From contig OZ251245.1 in assembly GCA_965240325.2 (NCBI GenBank), forward strand, positions 372,001-436,000: a stretch of DNA of 64,000 nt, in the 5' to 3' direction. This stretch comes from Rebecca billardiae RCC1528. Its lineage: Eukaryota > Haptophyta. The notes under the pieces were generated by a model that ran no database searches, had not been told where the DNA came from, and was given only the letters and a program-made list of their open reading frames with translations. The translations under genes were made by a program, and so were the position numbers. Every line of letters begins with the position of its first letter. Within the stretch, counting starts at the first letter, position 1. This document shows, piece by piece, positions 29,466 to 40,025 of this stretch.

Positions 29466-31189
29466 TCACGGGTGCAGCTCTGACCCCGCCTCCTCGAGCG
29501 ATTCTCGCGTGGCGTCGCTGAACCAGCCCGCGCGCAGCATGAGCGTCGCGAACATGGAGGACCAGATGACGGCGCACGTGACGAGCAGCAGCACGAGGGT
29601 GAAGACCGGCCACTCCTGCGCGTGGCCGCAGCAGCCCATCCGGACGCGCTTGTCTCTGGCCTGCTGCCGCTCGGCGAGACCGCTCACGCCGTCGATGGCT
29701 GCGTGCACGTGGTGCAGCACTGGCCTGGCCCCGCCGCGCGTGCTGTCCCCCTGCCCGCCCTCCGAGTCCGGCGCCGTGGCGGCCGCCGCCCCGGACTCCT
29801 GCCGCGCCTCGTACGCGATGTCCTCGTACGCGAACCACAGCTTCGAGTAGATCACGACGGCGAGCACGAACATCGCCGTCTCTGCGCAGTACGACATGAT
29901 CAAGTAGGCATACTTTTTGGGCGCGCCCAGCTTGAAGAGGACGTACAGGCCGAAGATGAACTCGACCACCTTGGCGGAGGCGTACGCGCCTGCGCGCGTA
30001 CGCGCGGCGCGGGCGCGCGGGGGGCGGCGCGGCGCGGCGTGGCTCAGCGCCCCGCGCTCAGTCACTGGCGTGAGTGCCCAGTCGGTCTGGGGGGGCCGGC
30101 GCGGAGCGCGCGTGCACGAGCGGTCCGGCCAATCACGGGCACAGCCGGGCGTGATGGCCCTCCGGAATCGGTGCCGACTGTGCCCGAGCCCACAGGCAAG
30201 GCCGCGCGGGCTCGCCGCAGGCCCTCGGCAAGCTGGCGCGCGCGCGCGCGTGCGCGCACAGTTGACCAGGATGAAGTACCGCGTCGTCCAGTGCCGCTTC
30301 TTGTGGATCGCCGTGAGGAAGAAGACGTTGCCCGAGATCATGCAGATTGGCAGCACAATGTCGTTGCCCAGGATCTCGGTGAGCTCGGCGCTCCAGCTGC
30401 GCAGGCCGTAGTACACGAGCACGCACATGTCCGCCAGCCCGACGCACAGCTCGAGGATATAGAACCCGTCCGTGATGTATAGCCTGCGCGGGCGGGCGGG
30501 CGGGCGGGTGCGCCGAAAGGCGTGCGCGGACGCGCGTCGGCGACGAGGCCGCGCACGCCCGTGCGCGCGCACGCGCGGCCGGCCGCATAGCAACTCGGTG
30601 GGCGCGCACGCGCACGCAACACGCACGCGCCGCGCACGCGCGCGCGGCCCGCCGCGCACCAGTGCACGCGGATGTGCTTCTCAGCCTCGTGCACTTCCAT
30701 GGAGCGCGGGCTGGCGGTGCCGCTGCGCGGCGTGTCCAGGAAGTCGGCGGGGCCCTGCCCGAGGAGGTCGTGGAAGATGAGCCCGAGCACCAGGAACGGG
30801 ATCGTGCAGAGGAAGCAGAACCAGTAGAACGGATTGAACCGAACGATGGGCGACGCCACCTGCTCCTCGTACGGCTTGCGTGCAAAGACCGGCGGGCAGA
30901 TCCAGATGAAGAGCATCGCGTGGGTCTCGACGGTGGACCACTCGAGCGCGGCGCAGAGGTACGCGTACAGCGTCGGCCCTCGGAGGCAGCCGCGCACGCC
31001 GCCCTCGTCCGTGCGCGCCAGGCGCATCACGCCGCCCGGCGTGTCGGTCTGATCGAGCTGCAGCTTTGGGATCTCCGGCGCGGGCGCAGGCGCGGGGGCT
31101 GCGGCGGCCGGCTTGCCACGCCGCTTGCCGAACGACTTGAAGAAACCGCGGATCACGCGTGGGGCTTTCGGCCTGCTCGGCCTGCCCAT
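29466..31189 (-). CDS. multi-pass membrane protein of unknown family, 3 exons, 425 aa
   Basis: Exons on the minus strand are 31189-30660, 30483-30260 and 29989-29466. Both introns begin GTGCGCG and end GCGCAG and join in frame (phases 2 and 1). The cytosolic N terminus is basic and Pro/Ala-rich. Hydrophobic segments include THAMLFIWICPPVFA, FYWFCFLCTIPFLVLGLIFH, FYILELCVGLADMCVLVYYG, DIVLPICMISGNVFFLTAI, VVEFIFGLYVLFKLG, AYLIMSYCAETAMFVLAVV and VFTLVLLLVTCAVIWSSMF: about seven membrane passes with short loops. I do not recognise the family. It shares a short divergent spacer with an anoctamin, so a membrane-lipid or ion-related job is possible, but this is only context. The C-terminal tail is acidic. 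Confidence 0.75.
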
Positions 31190-31423
31190 CGCGCCGTCCG
31201 AGGTGTGTGCTGACCAAAGCGCTGGCGCACGGGCGGCTCAGCTCAGGCAGCCAGCCATGCTGCCACTGAAAAGGCAGGCGCCTACAAGAGCTGTTCGATC
31301 TCGGCCACGAGATTGCTGCTGAAAGCTGCTCAGATTTCGCCAGACGCGCGCGGGGCGGCCCCCTTTTTGGCCCGCGCGGGTGCGGCGTCTTCGCTCCGGT
31401 TCGGGACCGCCCCCTGCACTCCT
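31190..31423. promoter_or_regulatory. 234-bp bidirectional promoter region
   Basis: Lies between the start codons of the seven-pass membrane protein (minus) and the anoctamin (plus). Confidence 0.5.
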
Positions 31424-34400
31424 ATGGACACGCTCGACCACCCCGAGGCGCCACTGGCGTGGCAGCTGCGCGAGCTGTGCGAGCGCTCGGCGGCCGAGCA
31501 CGGCGACACGGAGGACGTTCCGAGCGACTACTTCCTCGCCGTGCCCTCGGCGTGCATGCGCGCGGACGACGCGGTGGCCGAGCCGTCGGACCAATGGAAG
31601 TCGACGCCCTCCGAGGTCGAGGCGGTGGTGTCGCGCATGCGCGACGACGGCTTCGTGGTGCGGCTGTACACGTCGAGCGTCACCGACCCCGACCACGTGC
31701 CGCTCGTCCTCTTCGTCGAGCTCGGGCTCACCGAGGCCGAGCTGATGGGCGATGCCGAAGCGCTGCAGCTGCACAAGCGGTGCAAGCGGTTCTGGGGCGG
31801 GCGGTACGGCTTCCTGCGCTTCTCGACGGAGCGCGCGACCGTGGACCTGCGCGAGCACGAGCCCGAGGCCGAGCACAACGGCGTCGGCATCTTCGCGTGG
31901 TGCTCCGACGCCGCGCGCACGTCGTCGCGCGACGACGAGCGCGCGTGCCGCCACCGGCGCTTCACGTCCGCAGAGCGCCTCCGGATCCTGCTGGACAAGC
32001 TGCGGCTCTCGACGGCGGTGACGCGGCTGAACATCGTCGACGCGAGCACGCTCGACGGCTACCCCTCCACCGACGAGGCCAACGACAACCTGCCGCCGGC
32101 GACCGCGGCCGCTGACGAGGCCGCGCTGTGCGGCGGCTGCTGCCGGCGGCGCGCGCGCGTCGCCGCGGTCCGCGCCGCGCAGCTCAAGCTGTCACGCGGC
32201 GTGAAGGGGCTCGGCTGCATCAAGGTGGCGGGCGGCGGCGCCGACGGCGCGCCCGGCCTTCGCGTGCCCGCGCTCTACTTCTCCGACGCCTCGCCCATCC
32301 ACGAGAGCGGCCGGCGGCGCGCCATCCGGAACACGTGGGTCAACCGGACGCTCTCCAAGTCCGCGTTTCGTCAAAAGTGCGCGACGGTCGAGGGCGACGA
32401 GGGGGACAACGAGCTGATGCGCGAGCTGGACGACCTGAACGACTACTTCGGCTCGCAGGTCGCGCTCTACTTCGCCTTCGCCACGCAGCTCATGATGTGG
32501 CTCGCCATCCCCGCCGTGATCGGCGGCGTGTGCTGGGTGGTCGGCTGGTGGATGCGCCGGCTCAACGTGTATCTGGTCCCTGCGTACTGCACCGCGCTCA
32601 TGGTGTGGGCGACGCTGTTCGCGGAGTACGTGGAGCGGCTGAAGGAGATCTGCGTGTTCCGCTGGGGCGGCGCCGCGCTCATCGCCGACGCCGCCGCCGA
32701 CGACGACGGCGGCTCCGCCGCGCTCGGCAGCCCGGCCGGCACGCACATGCGCGCAGAGTACAAGCAGCTGCTGCGGGAGGCCGGGATCGATCCCGACGAG
32801 CCGGATCCTATTGAGGTCTCGACGCGGATCGAGCGCACGTGGCGGCGGCGCGCGCGGATGCTGGTGTCGGCGCTGACGATGCTGCTCTCCACCACCGCGG
32901 TCATCCTCGTGATGACCGCCAACCTCACCTTCCGCCTGTGGCTCGCGCGCAACATGCCGCAGAAGGGACCAATTTATGGCGGCCTCGTGACCGGCCTCAC
33001 AATCTCGCTGCTTGGGATGACTTTCCGCGGGATCGCGGGCGCGCTCACGCGGTGGGAGTGCTGGCGCACGGAGGCGCAGCACGAGGACGCGCTCATCGCC
33101 AAGATCTTCATCTTCGAGGTCTTCAACAACTACTCGTCCCTCTTCTGTGCGCGCGCGCGCGCGCGCGCGCTCGTGGTGGTCTCGACGCGGCGCGAGGCGC
33201 GCGCTCGGCGGCGGTCGGCGCTCGGGGCGTGGCGTGCGGGCACAGCGCTGGCCACGGCCCCGCCTGGCGGTCGCCGCGTGCCCGAGCGGGGCCCTGCGCC
33301 GCGCCGCGGGTGCGGATGGGCGCGAGCGCCCGCTCACCCGCCCTCTCGCTCACGCCCGCCCCACCGCGACGCCGTGCCCCTCGCCGCGCCCGGCGCCACC
33401 CGCCGCCGCCGCTGCCGCCACGCGCCTCCGCCGCCGCCGCCGCCACCCGCCGCCGCCGCCGCCGCCGGCAGACATTGCCTTCGTGCGCGCACACATTGGG
33501 CGCGTGGCGCGCGCGCTCGGCATCGACGCGCCGGACTCGGAGGAGTGCGACACCTCGGACGAGTGCCTGCGCGACCTCGAGCTGCAGCTCGGCGCCATCC
33601 TCTTCGCCAAGGCGATCCTTTTCAAGATGATCACGGTCGGCACGATTCGGCTCACGCGCGCGGCGCGCATGCTGTACAACTCGCACATCGTGCCGTGCGT
33701 GAACCGGCTGCTGCGCCGGCGCGCGTTGGAGGCGCGCGCGCCGGCGGGCTCGTCGCCGACGCTCGCGCGCTGGCTCTCCAACGCGTCGTCGTCGTTCAGC
33801 TCGCTCTCCTCGCCCAAGCCCGGCAGCCATGGCGTCCTCAAGACGCTCTGGTCCGGTGTCGGGCCCCGGACTCTGTCACAGGAGTCGGTGGACGCGAGCG
33901 CCTCCCTCGCCTCGCCCGCGCCCGGCGGCCTCAAGCCCGACGGCGCCGCGCCAGCCGACGGCGCCGCGCGGCGCCGCCGCGACGCGTCCTGCGCGGCCGA
34001 GTCCGAGTTCTCGCGCCCGGCCGCCAGCACCGTCGTCGACGAGTACAAGGAGCTCGTGGTGAGCCGCGCGCCATCGACGCGTGGCGCGCGCGCATGCGCG
34101 GCTGCTGGAGCCCCCCGGCTGAGCGCGCGCGCACACCCTGCCCCGGCGCACCCCGCAGATCATGTACGGGTACATCGTCCTCTTCGCCTCCGCCTTCCCG
34201 ATCGCCCCCTTCCTCTGCATCATCTCGACCGGCCTCGAGATGCGCGCGGACGCCTTCAAGTTTTGCGAGGCGCGCCGCACGGTGCCGCGGCAGGCGCGGC
34301 ACCACCCGCTGTGGTTCCAGTGCGCGCAGCTGCTCACCACCGTCGCGGTGATGACCAACATCGCCCTCGTCCTCTTCACGGTCCGCGCGCGCGCGCCGCG

Positions 34401-35120
34401 CCGACGGCCGCACACCCGCCCTGCGCGCGCGCGCCCGCGTCGCGTCGCGCCGACCCGAGCGATCGCGCGCGCTCCCGCGGCCGTGGCGCTGGGCAGGTGC
34501 CCGACGCGCTGCCGAAGAAGATGCCGCTCTCGCTCAAGATCGGCCTGCTCCTCTTCGTCGAGCACGCCATCCTGATCGCGCGCTGGATGCTGCAGGTCCT
34601 CGTCCCTGACAAGCCGATGGAGGTTCTCCGCGGAATGCTCGAGTCAAAAAAGGCGTTCAAGACCCTGCATGCGCAGCTGCTTCGCGCGCACGCGGACGGC
34701 CGTGGCGGCGGCGGCGGGCTGACCAACCTCGAGCTCATGCAGCTCGGGCTGCACTCGATCGTCGCGCAGGGCCTCAAGGCGGAGCGCGACAGGATGGGCA
34801 CGACGTGGCGCAAGCTCGCGCTCGGCGGCTCGAGCGCGCGGCAGATGCTCGCGAATGCGGCGGGCGCGGGCGCGGGCGCGGGCATGAGCCCGCTGCTTCG
34901 CGCAGCGCGCGCCGCGGCCGCCGAGGCGGCCGAAGCGGACGGGGACGACGCGGGCGGTGACGGGACGCAGCCCCCGCAGGACGCGCCGCCGGCCGCGGCG
35001 CCGGTCGTCAGGTCCCCGGGCCACGACGGCTCAGGCATGGTGGCGATGCTGTGGCAGCTGGCCGCGCGCCGCTCCGCTGGCGCCGCCAGCTCCCAGCAGC
35101 CGCATGCACGCATGGAGTGA
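31424..35120 (+). CDS. anoctamin (TMEM16) family membrane protein, 4 exons, 1,051 aa
   Basis: Exons are 31424-33146, 33472-34058, 34159-34380 and 34497-35120. The joined frame is open and the phases agree (1, 0, 0). The cytosolic N-terminal domain (about 1-340) precedes the anoctamin core: YFGSQVALYFAFATQLMMWL (TM1), YCTALMVWATLFAEYVERLK with RWGG (TM2), EVFNNYSSLFYIAFVR restored across the first splice, ECLRDLELQLGAILFAK, FASAFPIAPFLCIISTGLEM with RADAFKFC, and LKIGLLLFVEHAILIARWM. These are the conserved blocks of TMEM16 calcium-activated chloride channels and lipid scramblases; channel versus scramblase cannot be decided by eye. The loop between exons 2 and 3 carries a long Ser/Ala insert. 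In-frame codons upstream of ATG 31424 begin only with TTG. Confidence 0.9.
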
Positions 35121-35781
35121 GTGAGGGTGAGCTGTCGTGGCCCTCTCGTCTGTTCTCACGGGCTCGTCGTCCGGCACGCGGTCCGCCAACGACGGGCAGC
35201 GCGCGGCGGCCGCCGAGGCGGCGGCCGCTTCACCACCATCGCCGTCGCCTGCGTGCACGTGCGCGTGCCATGGCATCGGCTGCCACACCGGACTGGCAGC
35301 GGGCGACAGCAGCGGATTCTGGATCGTCACTACTCACTGAGCCGTCCGCGGGCCGCCGCGACAGCGTGGCTGTGGCGGAGCCTGTGGACCGTCGCCATCG
35401 GATCGGCGTCAGCCGCATATCGTGATGATGACTTCGTCAGACGTGAGATCGGCGTCGGACGGCCCTCACGGCCCCGGGCCCCGGGTTCCCGGAGTGGCCC
35501 GCCACGGTAGTCCCGGAGTGGCGGCGCGGTTCACGCCGGTTCGCGGGCCACCGGCACGGGCACTACGGGCAGTCCGGCACCGTGACCGGGTGTGACCGTC
35601 TGCTACGTACGTGCCTACTACTATATCGATATGATGATATGAATGATGCCAACCGTGACGCGACCGCGTATGTACGGACTACGGCGTCGTGGCACTATGG
35701 CAACATCATGCAGCCGTAGTGACACTGGGGTCGCGGTGGCGTCAGCAGGGCGACACCGGGTCTGATAGCTGGAGTGTGTCA
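35121..35781. other. intergenic spacer with short CCCGGAGTGGC repeats
   Basis: The 3' flanks of the anoctamin and of the first HAD gene converge here. CCCGGAGTGGC repeats at about 35489-35526 are the only structure noticed; no gene is supported. Confidence 0.5.
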
Positions 35782-36510
35782 CTACCTCCGCGTACGCGTC
35801 GTCTGCTGATGATGCGAAGTCGTAGCCCATCGTGGGCTCGTCGAGATGACGCCGCGGAATGCCCAAGGCAACCGGCTTGGGCTCGGCGTCGACGGCTCTC
35901 CCCAGTGAGACTCGGACGCCGCCGACGATTTGCTCCCGCTGCTGCTGACACTGCTGCTGGTTGTGCTACGGCTCAGAGCCCTGGCGCGCTCGCTAGCCCG
36001 CCGCGCCATCCACGCGCGCACGGCCTGCAGGTCGTCGTCGACGAGGCCACGCCGCCCCTTCACGTGCATGCTTGCCGCGCCGATGTGCTTCTCCGTCTCC
36101 ACGCACGCCTTCTCGTCGTCGTCCACGATGATCACATCCTCGCCGCGCAGCCCGAACGGCTCGATCAGCAGCTTGCGGATCAGCACGCTCTTCCGCGTGC
36201 GCACCATCGAGTGCCACTCGACGTCCTCGCGGCCGTACACGCGCGGGCCGAAGAGATCGCCCCAGCCCACCTTGGCGACGGCCTCTTGCACGAGCTGCCG
36301 CACATTGCGAGACACGATCGCGAGCAGCGCGCCTTCGCCCGCGAGGGCTTGCAGCCATGTGGTCAGCGCCGCCACGCGCTCCGCGCCGCCGAAGGCGACG
36401 TCGACGGCGTTGTGCAGGTGCCACGGCGCGACATCGCGCACGGTGAGCGTCTTGTCAAAGTCGAGCACCACGATCGCGCGGCACGGCGCCGGCGTGAGAC
36501 CGGTCATCAT
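35782..36510 (-). CDS. HAD-superfamily phosphatase-like protein, copy 1, 242 aa
   Basis: It has all four haloacid-dehalogenase motifs: DFDKTLT (Asp17 nucleophile, Asp19 acid/base), AIVSRN (motif II), the lysine in RKLLIEP (motif III) and IIVDDDEKA (motif IV, Mg2+ ligands). The fold is short with a small cap, resembling magnesium-dependent phosphatase or polynucleotide-phosphatase relatives; the substrate is unknown. Residues 11-160 are about 93% identical to the copy at 38213 on the opposite strand. The Ser-rich C-terminal 80 residues are unrelated to that copy, so the duplication breakpoint lies there. The frame continues upstream to 36750 in poorly coding sequence; ATG 36510 or the adjacent 36507 fits copy 2 better. 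Confidence 0.8.
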   Translation of the reverse strand: MMTGLTPAPCRAIVVLDFDKTLTVRDVAPWHLHNAVDVAFGGAERVAALTTWLQALAGEGALLAIVSRNVRQLVQEAVAKVGWGDLFGPRVYGREDVEWHSMVRTRKSVLIRKLLIEPFGLRGEDVIIVDDDEKACVETEKHIGAASMHVKGRRGLVDDDLQAVRAWMARRASERARALSRSTTSSSVSSSGSKSSAASESHWGEPSTPSPSRLPWAFRGVISTSPRWATTSHHQQTTRTRR

Positions 36511-38725
36511 TGTCGTGACGTCACAGGAGAGACGAGGCCGTGTGGCGCCCAGTCTGCTAGGGTATCCAATTGGGTCTGTTTTGCCGACGGCGATCTGTTC
36601 CAGTGATCCAGTCTCTGGGTTCGGGGCAGTGCATCTTTCGTTGGTGCGATGCCAGTCGGCAGAAGATTTGACGAATGGTGAAGCGGCTCGTTTGGCCGTC
36701 GGCCGAATATGATGATGGCCGATCTTCTTAACGATCTCCATATTGATCATGAGAATGATGATCGAGATTCTTCAACAGGTCGGTGCGACCACTCGACGAA
36801 AGACCGCAGGCGGGGTAATTTTACGTGTTCATAACCAACCAAAACCAGTATTTTCTCGGTCACGCGCAGCAATGGTGGGTGGCCCGCCCGCCGCTGACCA
36901 GGTGATGGGCGTGCCGGCGGGGGAGGGGCCGACGATGGCGCGCAGGGTGGTGGACGAGGTTGCGCAAATCACCTCCCTCATGTGCGACCGCATCGACCCG
37001 AGCCGCGGCTTCACCTTGAGTGTGAAGGCCACCGGCGGCTCGCTGAAGTCGGCTGCGGGTAGGCGTCGGAATACACGTGCTGGCACGCCGGCGAGTGCGG
37101 GCCCGATGCCGCAGCTTCACAACTCTGGCCCCTTCCGCGACCGCGCGCCTGCGGCATCGTCGGAGCTGTCGTCGCAACCGTCCCGCATGTCCTCGGACCG
37201 CCACGAGGCCGGGGGCGGCCATCACCCTCAGGGTGATGGCGCCCCGGCTGCGGCGTCTGGGCGTGAGGGCGCGGCGTCGGCGATGACCGACGAGATCGTG
37301 GGCGAGCTCTTCGCGGGCCCACTCGTCCCGATGGGGCGTGAGGTCGCGCCTTTGCACGAGGTGTGTATGTGTCCACGGGCAGTGAGCGCGCGTCACCGAA
37401 GGGATGGGTGGGCAGCAAGGGCTGGCGGCAACCGAGAGGGGCCGCTTTTACCCAGCTTTTACCCAGCCCCGCTGCTGCGAAGGCGGCGTGGTGGCGCTGC
37501 TTGCCTCCGCAGGCGAGCAGCGCGCAGTTTACGCCGGGCATGTGGACCTGCCCACCCTTCATCTTCCAGTTCTTCCCTTCGGCTGGGGCTCGATCATTCG
37601 ACGCGGCGTCGCTCACAGCGTAGGCAGGTGTTTGGCGCGGCTGCACTCTCGAGGTGGCTGAGATACAGAATCCAGGTGCAGTAGGCAGTACCCTCCCCGT
37701 ATGGTGTCAGAGCGCGCTCTCGAGCGCGTGCCTCCGAGCGTCGCCGTCGCGAGGGCGGCGGCCGTTCTTGCTGCATAGCCGCCTCGCCCTCCGGAGGAGG
37801 TGCGCGGGCTGCGGCACTAACCGCCTCACGCGCGCCACTCACCTTGGTTGCGCCGGTGTGTTTTGTGGCCCGGTGTCTTTGTGCAGTGTTGGATGCCGTC
37901 AATCAGGCCAAATCGTGTGCACGTTATATCTTCGAGTAAAATGTAGGCACGACCGCCCGGCGTGGTGCAGCCTGCCTCAGTGCCTCCCCATCCGCTTCTC
38001 GACCAGCAGCACGCTGGTCGGATGGAATGACGATTCGTCATCGCCGATCACCGACGAAGCAGTTCCGCAATCAGTGAAGAAAACTCAAAACTGATATATA
38101 TATATATATATATGAAAAATGGACGCAGTCCGCGGACAGCGGCACAACAATAAGGGATCAGTGCGGCAACGAGCTGCCGTCGTCGGCATCGTGGCGACGA
38201 CGCGCCACGACAATGGGGGGCGCGACGGATCTCGCGCTGGCGCCGTATCGCGCGATCGTGGCGCTCGACTTTGACGGCACGCTCACCGTGCGCGATGTCG
38301 CGCCGTGGCACCTGCACAACGCCGTTGATGTCGCCTTCGGCGGCGCGGAGCGCGTGGCGGCGCTGACCAAATGGCTGCAAGCCCTCGCGGGCGACGGCGC
38401 GCTGCTCGCGATCGTGTCTCGCAACGCGCGGCAGATCGTGCAGGAAGGCGTCACCAAGGTGGGCTGGGGCGATCTCTTCGGCCCGCGCGTGTACGGCCGC
38501 GAGGATGTCGAATGGCACTCGATGGTGCGCACGCGGAAGAGCGTGCTGATCCGCAAGCTGCTGATCGAGCCGTTCGGGCTGCGCGGCGAGGACGTGATCA
38601 TCGTGGACGACGACGAGAAGGCGTGCGTGGAGACGGAGAAGCACATCGGCGCGACGAGCGTGCACGTGAAAGGGCGGCGTGGCCTCGTCGACGACGACCT
38701 GCAGGCCGTGCGCACGTGGATGGAC
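36003..38725. repeat. inverted segmental duplication carrying the HAD genes
   Basis: Arms of about 500 bp (36003-36500 on minus sense, 38222-38725 on plus sense) are near-identical and face outward around a spacer of about 1.7 kb. The arms coincide with the conserved part of the HAD coding sequence and stop close to both its ends. This points to gene duplication by inversion or to retention of two copies in opposite orientation. Confidence 0.9.
36872..37684 (+). CDS. hypothetical ORF in the spacer of the inverted duplication
   Basis: An open frame beginning MVGGPPAADQVMGVP. Its first 60 residues look protein-like (RRVVDEVAQITSLMCDRIDP, FTLSVKATGGS), with a second such stretch near MTDEIVGELFAGPLVPMG. 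Between them the sequence is low-complexity, and after about 37360 it loses coding character, so an intron starting near GTGTGTATG or non-coding status is possible. A 23-base palindrome (GCCATCACCCT, one centre base, AGGGTGATGGC) lies inside at about 37217-37239. No family is recognised. Confidence 0.25.
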   Translation: MVGGPPAADQVMGVPAGEGPTMARRVVDEVAQITSLMCDRIDPSRGFTLSVKATGGSLKSAAGRRRNTRAGTPASAGPMPQLHNSGPFRDRAPAASSELSSQPSRMSSDRHEAGGGHHPQGDGAPAAASGREGAASAMTDEIVGELFAGPLVPMGREVAPLHEVCMCPRAVSARHRRDGWAARAGGNREGPLLPSFYPAPLLRRRRGGAACLRRRAARSLRRACGPAHPSSSSSSLRLGLDHSTRRRSQRRQVFGAAALSRWLRYRIQVQ

Positions 38726-38944
38726 GGGCGCGTGGCATCCGCGCGCTCGGGTCACCGGGCGGAGCAAGGGACCGCGCTGATCCCCGACGGCGTGCTCCTG
38801 GGCGCGCCGCATCGCCAGGATGCGTTCGCATCGCCGCCGTCGCTGCGTCGCCAGTACACGCAGCCGGTCTCTGCGCCGCGTACATTCCCTGTACCTTGGC
38901 GAAGAGGGGAGCGCCCGCCAGGCTCGTCTGCGTCGGCCACATGA
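38213..38944 (+). CDS. HAD-superfamily phosphatase-like protein, copy 2, 243 aa
   Basis: Motifs are DFDGTLT (Asp19, Asp21), AIVSRN, the lysine of RKLLIEP and IIVDDDEKA, all intact, so catalysis should be preserved. Compared with copy 1 the residue after DFD is Gly instead of Lys, and about ten other substitutions occur over 150 residues. The C-terminal part (after VRTWMDGR) is specific to this copy and rich in Arg/Ala/Pro. The ATG at 38213 lies 100 bp downstream of a short TA microsatellite (38093-38114). Having both copies intact suggests recent duplication with retained function. Confidence 0.85.
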   Translation: MGGATDLALAPYRAIVALDFDGTLTVRDVAPWHLHNAVDVAFGGAERVAALTKWLQALAGDGALLAIVSRNARQIVQEGVTKVGWGDLFGPRVYGREDVEWHSMVRTRKSVLIRKLLIEPFGLRGEDVIIVDDDEKACVETEKHIGATSVHVKGRRGLVDDDLQAVRTWMDGRVASARSGHRAEQGTALIPDGVLLGAPHRQDAFASPPSLRRQYTQPVSAPRTFPVPWRRGERPPGSSASAT

Positions 38945-39124
38945 TCGCGCAGTGCTGTGATTCGCAGTCTGAGACTCTTATTAGGAGCCAGTACAACTTA
39001 AGAGTGATCATCGTCAGTCACTGACCCAGTCGCCGGCGGAGACAGTAGTCTGCCTGAGTCTGAGAGCGTCGTGGCAGCAATGACGTCATCATGATTCATG
39101 CGCAGGCCTCTCCTTCCTGTCTGA

Positions 39125-40021
39125 GGCCTGTTTTATTTCTACGAGAGCCCAACGGCGACATTCGCCAAAACGCGGTAAAATGGCGGCGGCTTGCCCGCTG
39201 GTGGTGGGTACCGGCGCGAGTGCGGAGTAGTGATGGCACGTCGTTGGCGCATGTTCGTACTAGGGCGCTGAGCTGTAGCGAAGGGTGTTGCCAAGGCATG
39301 CTGCTTAGCCTTGCCATGGTGCTTCGCCATGACACAGAGGTCACTCGCAGCGCACGGCGGTGTGACGATCGCCGCGCCGCGGCGGCAAACCGAGTTGCGG
39401 GCGCGCTGCGAGCTGCAAGCACTCTGCCTTGGCTGCGTCGCGCCCATGTCAGTTGGTGAACCAAGACTGTTGAACGACAGATGGACTGCAAACGATACCA
39501 GCTCCACTCGCTCCGCCGCCCCTTCCTTGTCGAGCGTGAGATGTTTCCGTTGCGTGCGCTCGCACTGCAGCCTGCATTTGAACGTGGTCACGGCAGGTTG
39601 GTGGGCTGGTTGCTCAGGCCTCCTCGGCGTGGATGACGGTAAAGTGCGCACCTATGACGCGCGGAAAGGCCGTGCACACGCGTCCTCGCGCATCTGGCAG
39701 GCTGCAGTCTTGGCCAAGATGATGAGAACAAGCCTGCCAGTGCCTCGCCACGCGGGCGCGAGCGCGCACAGAGATCTGGCTTCTGACCCGTGCTCTTCAG
39801 TGTACCTCGTGTGCGACGACGACGAGGCGGACGAGCGCCGCAACTGGATTCGTGCACTCACCGGTCACCGAGGAGTGCACGAATCGCATTCCTCACGCAC
39901 GTGGGGGCCGCCATCGGCCGTGAGAGGTACACTGAACGGGGCGTGACACCGATTCCCACTGGCGGGCACGGGGTTGTCGCCGTGACATAGTAAATGGAAT
40001 CTGGTAGAAATAAAACAGGCC
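39125..40021. mobile_element. ~0.9-kb non-autonomous TIR element
   Basis: The ends are inverted repeats GGCCTGTTTTATTTCTAC (39125-39142) and its reverse complement ending at 40021. CTGA flanks both sides (39121-39124 and 40022-40025) as a 4-bp target-site duplication. No transposase-like frame is present. Inside, a perfect 13-bp hairpin (GATTCGTGCACTC with loop and complement) lies at about 39847-39885. Size, TIRs and lack of coding fit a MITE-like derivative of a DNA transposon. Confidence 0.65.
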
Positions 40022-40025
40022 CTGA

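Noticed and set aside
31313-31423. Upstream start of the anoctamin at 31313
   Set aside because: The codon is TTG; the first ATG in frame is 31424, followed by coding-like sequence.
36511-36750. 80-residue N-terminal extension of HAD copy 1
   Set aside because: It lies outside the duplicated arm, has poor coding character, and copy 2 starts at the equivalent of 36510.
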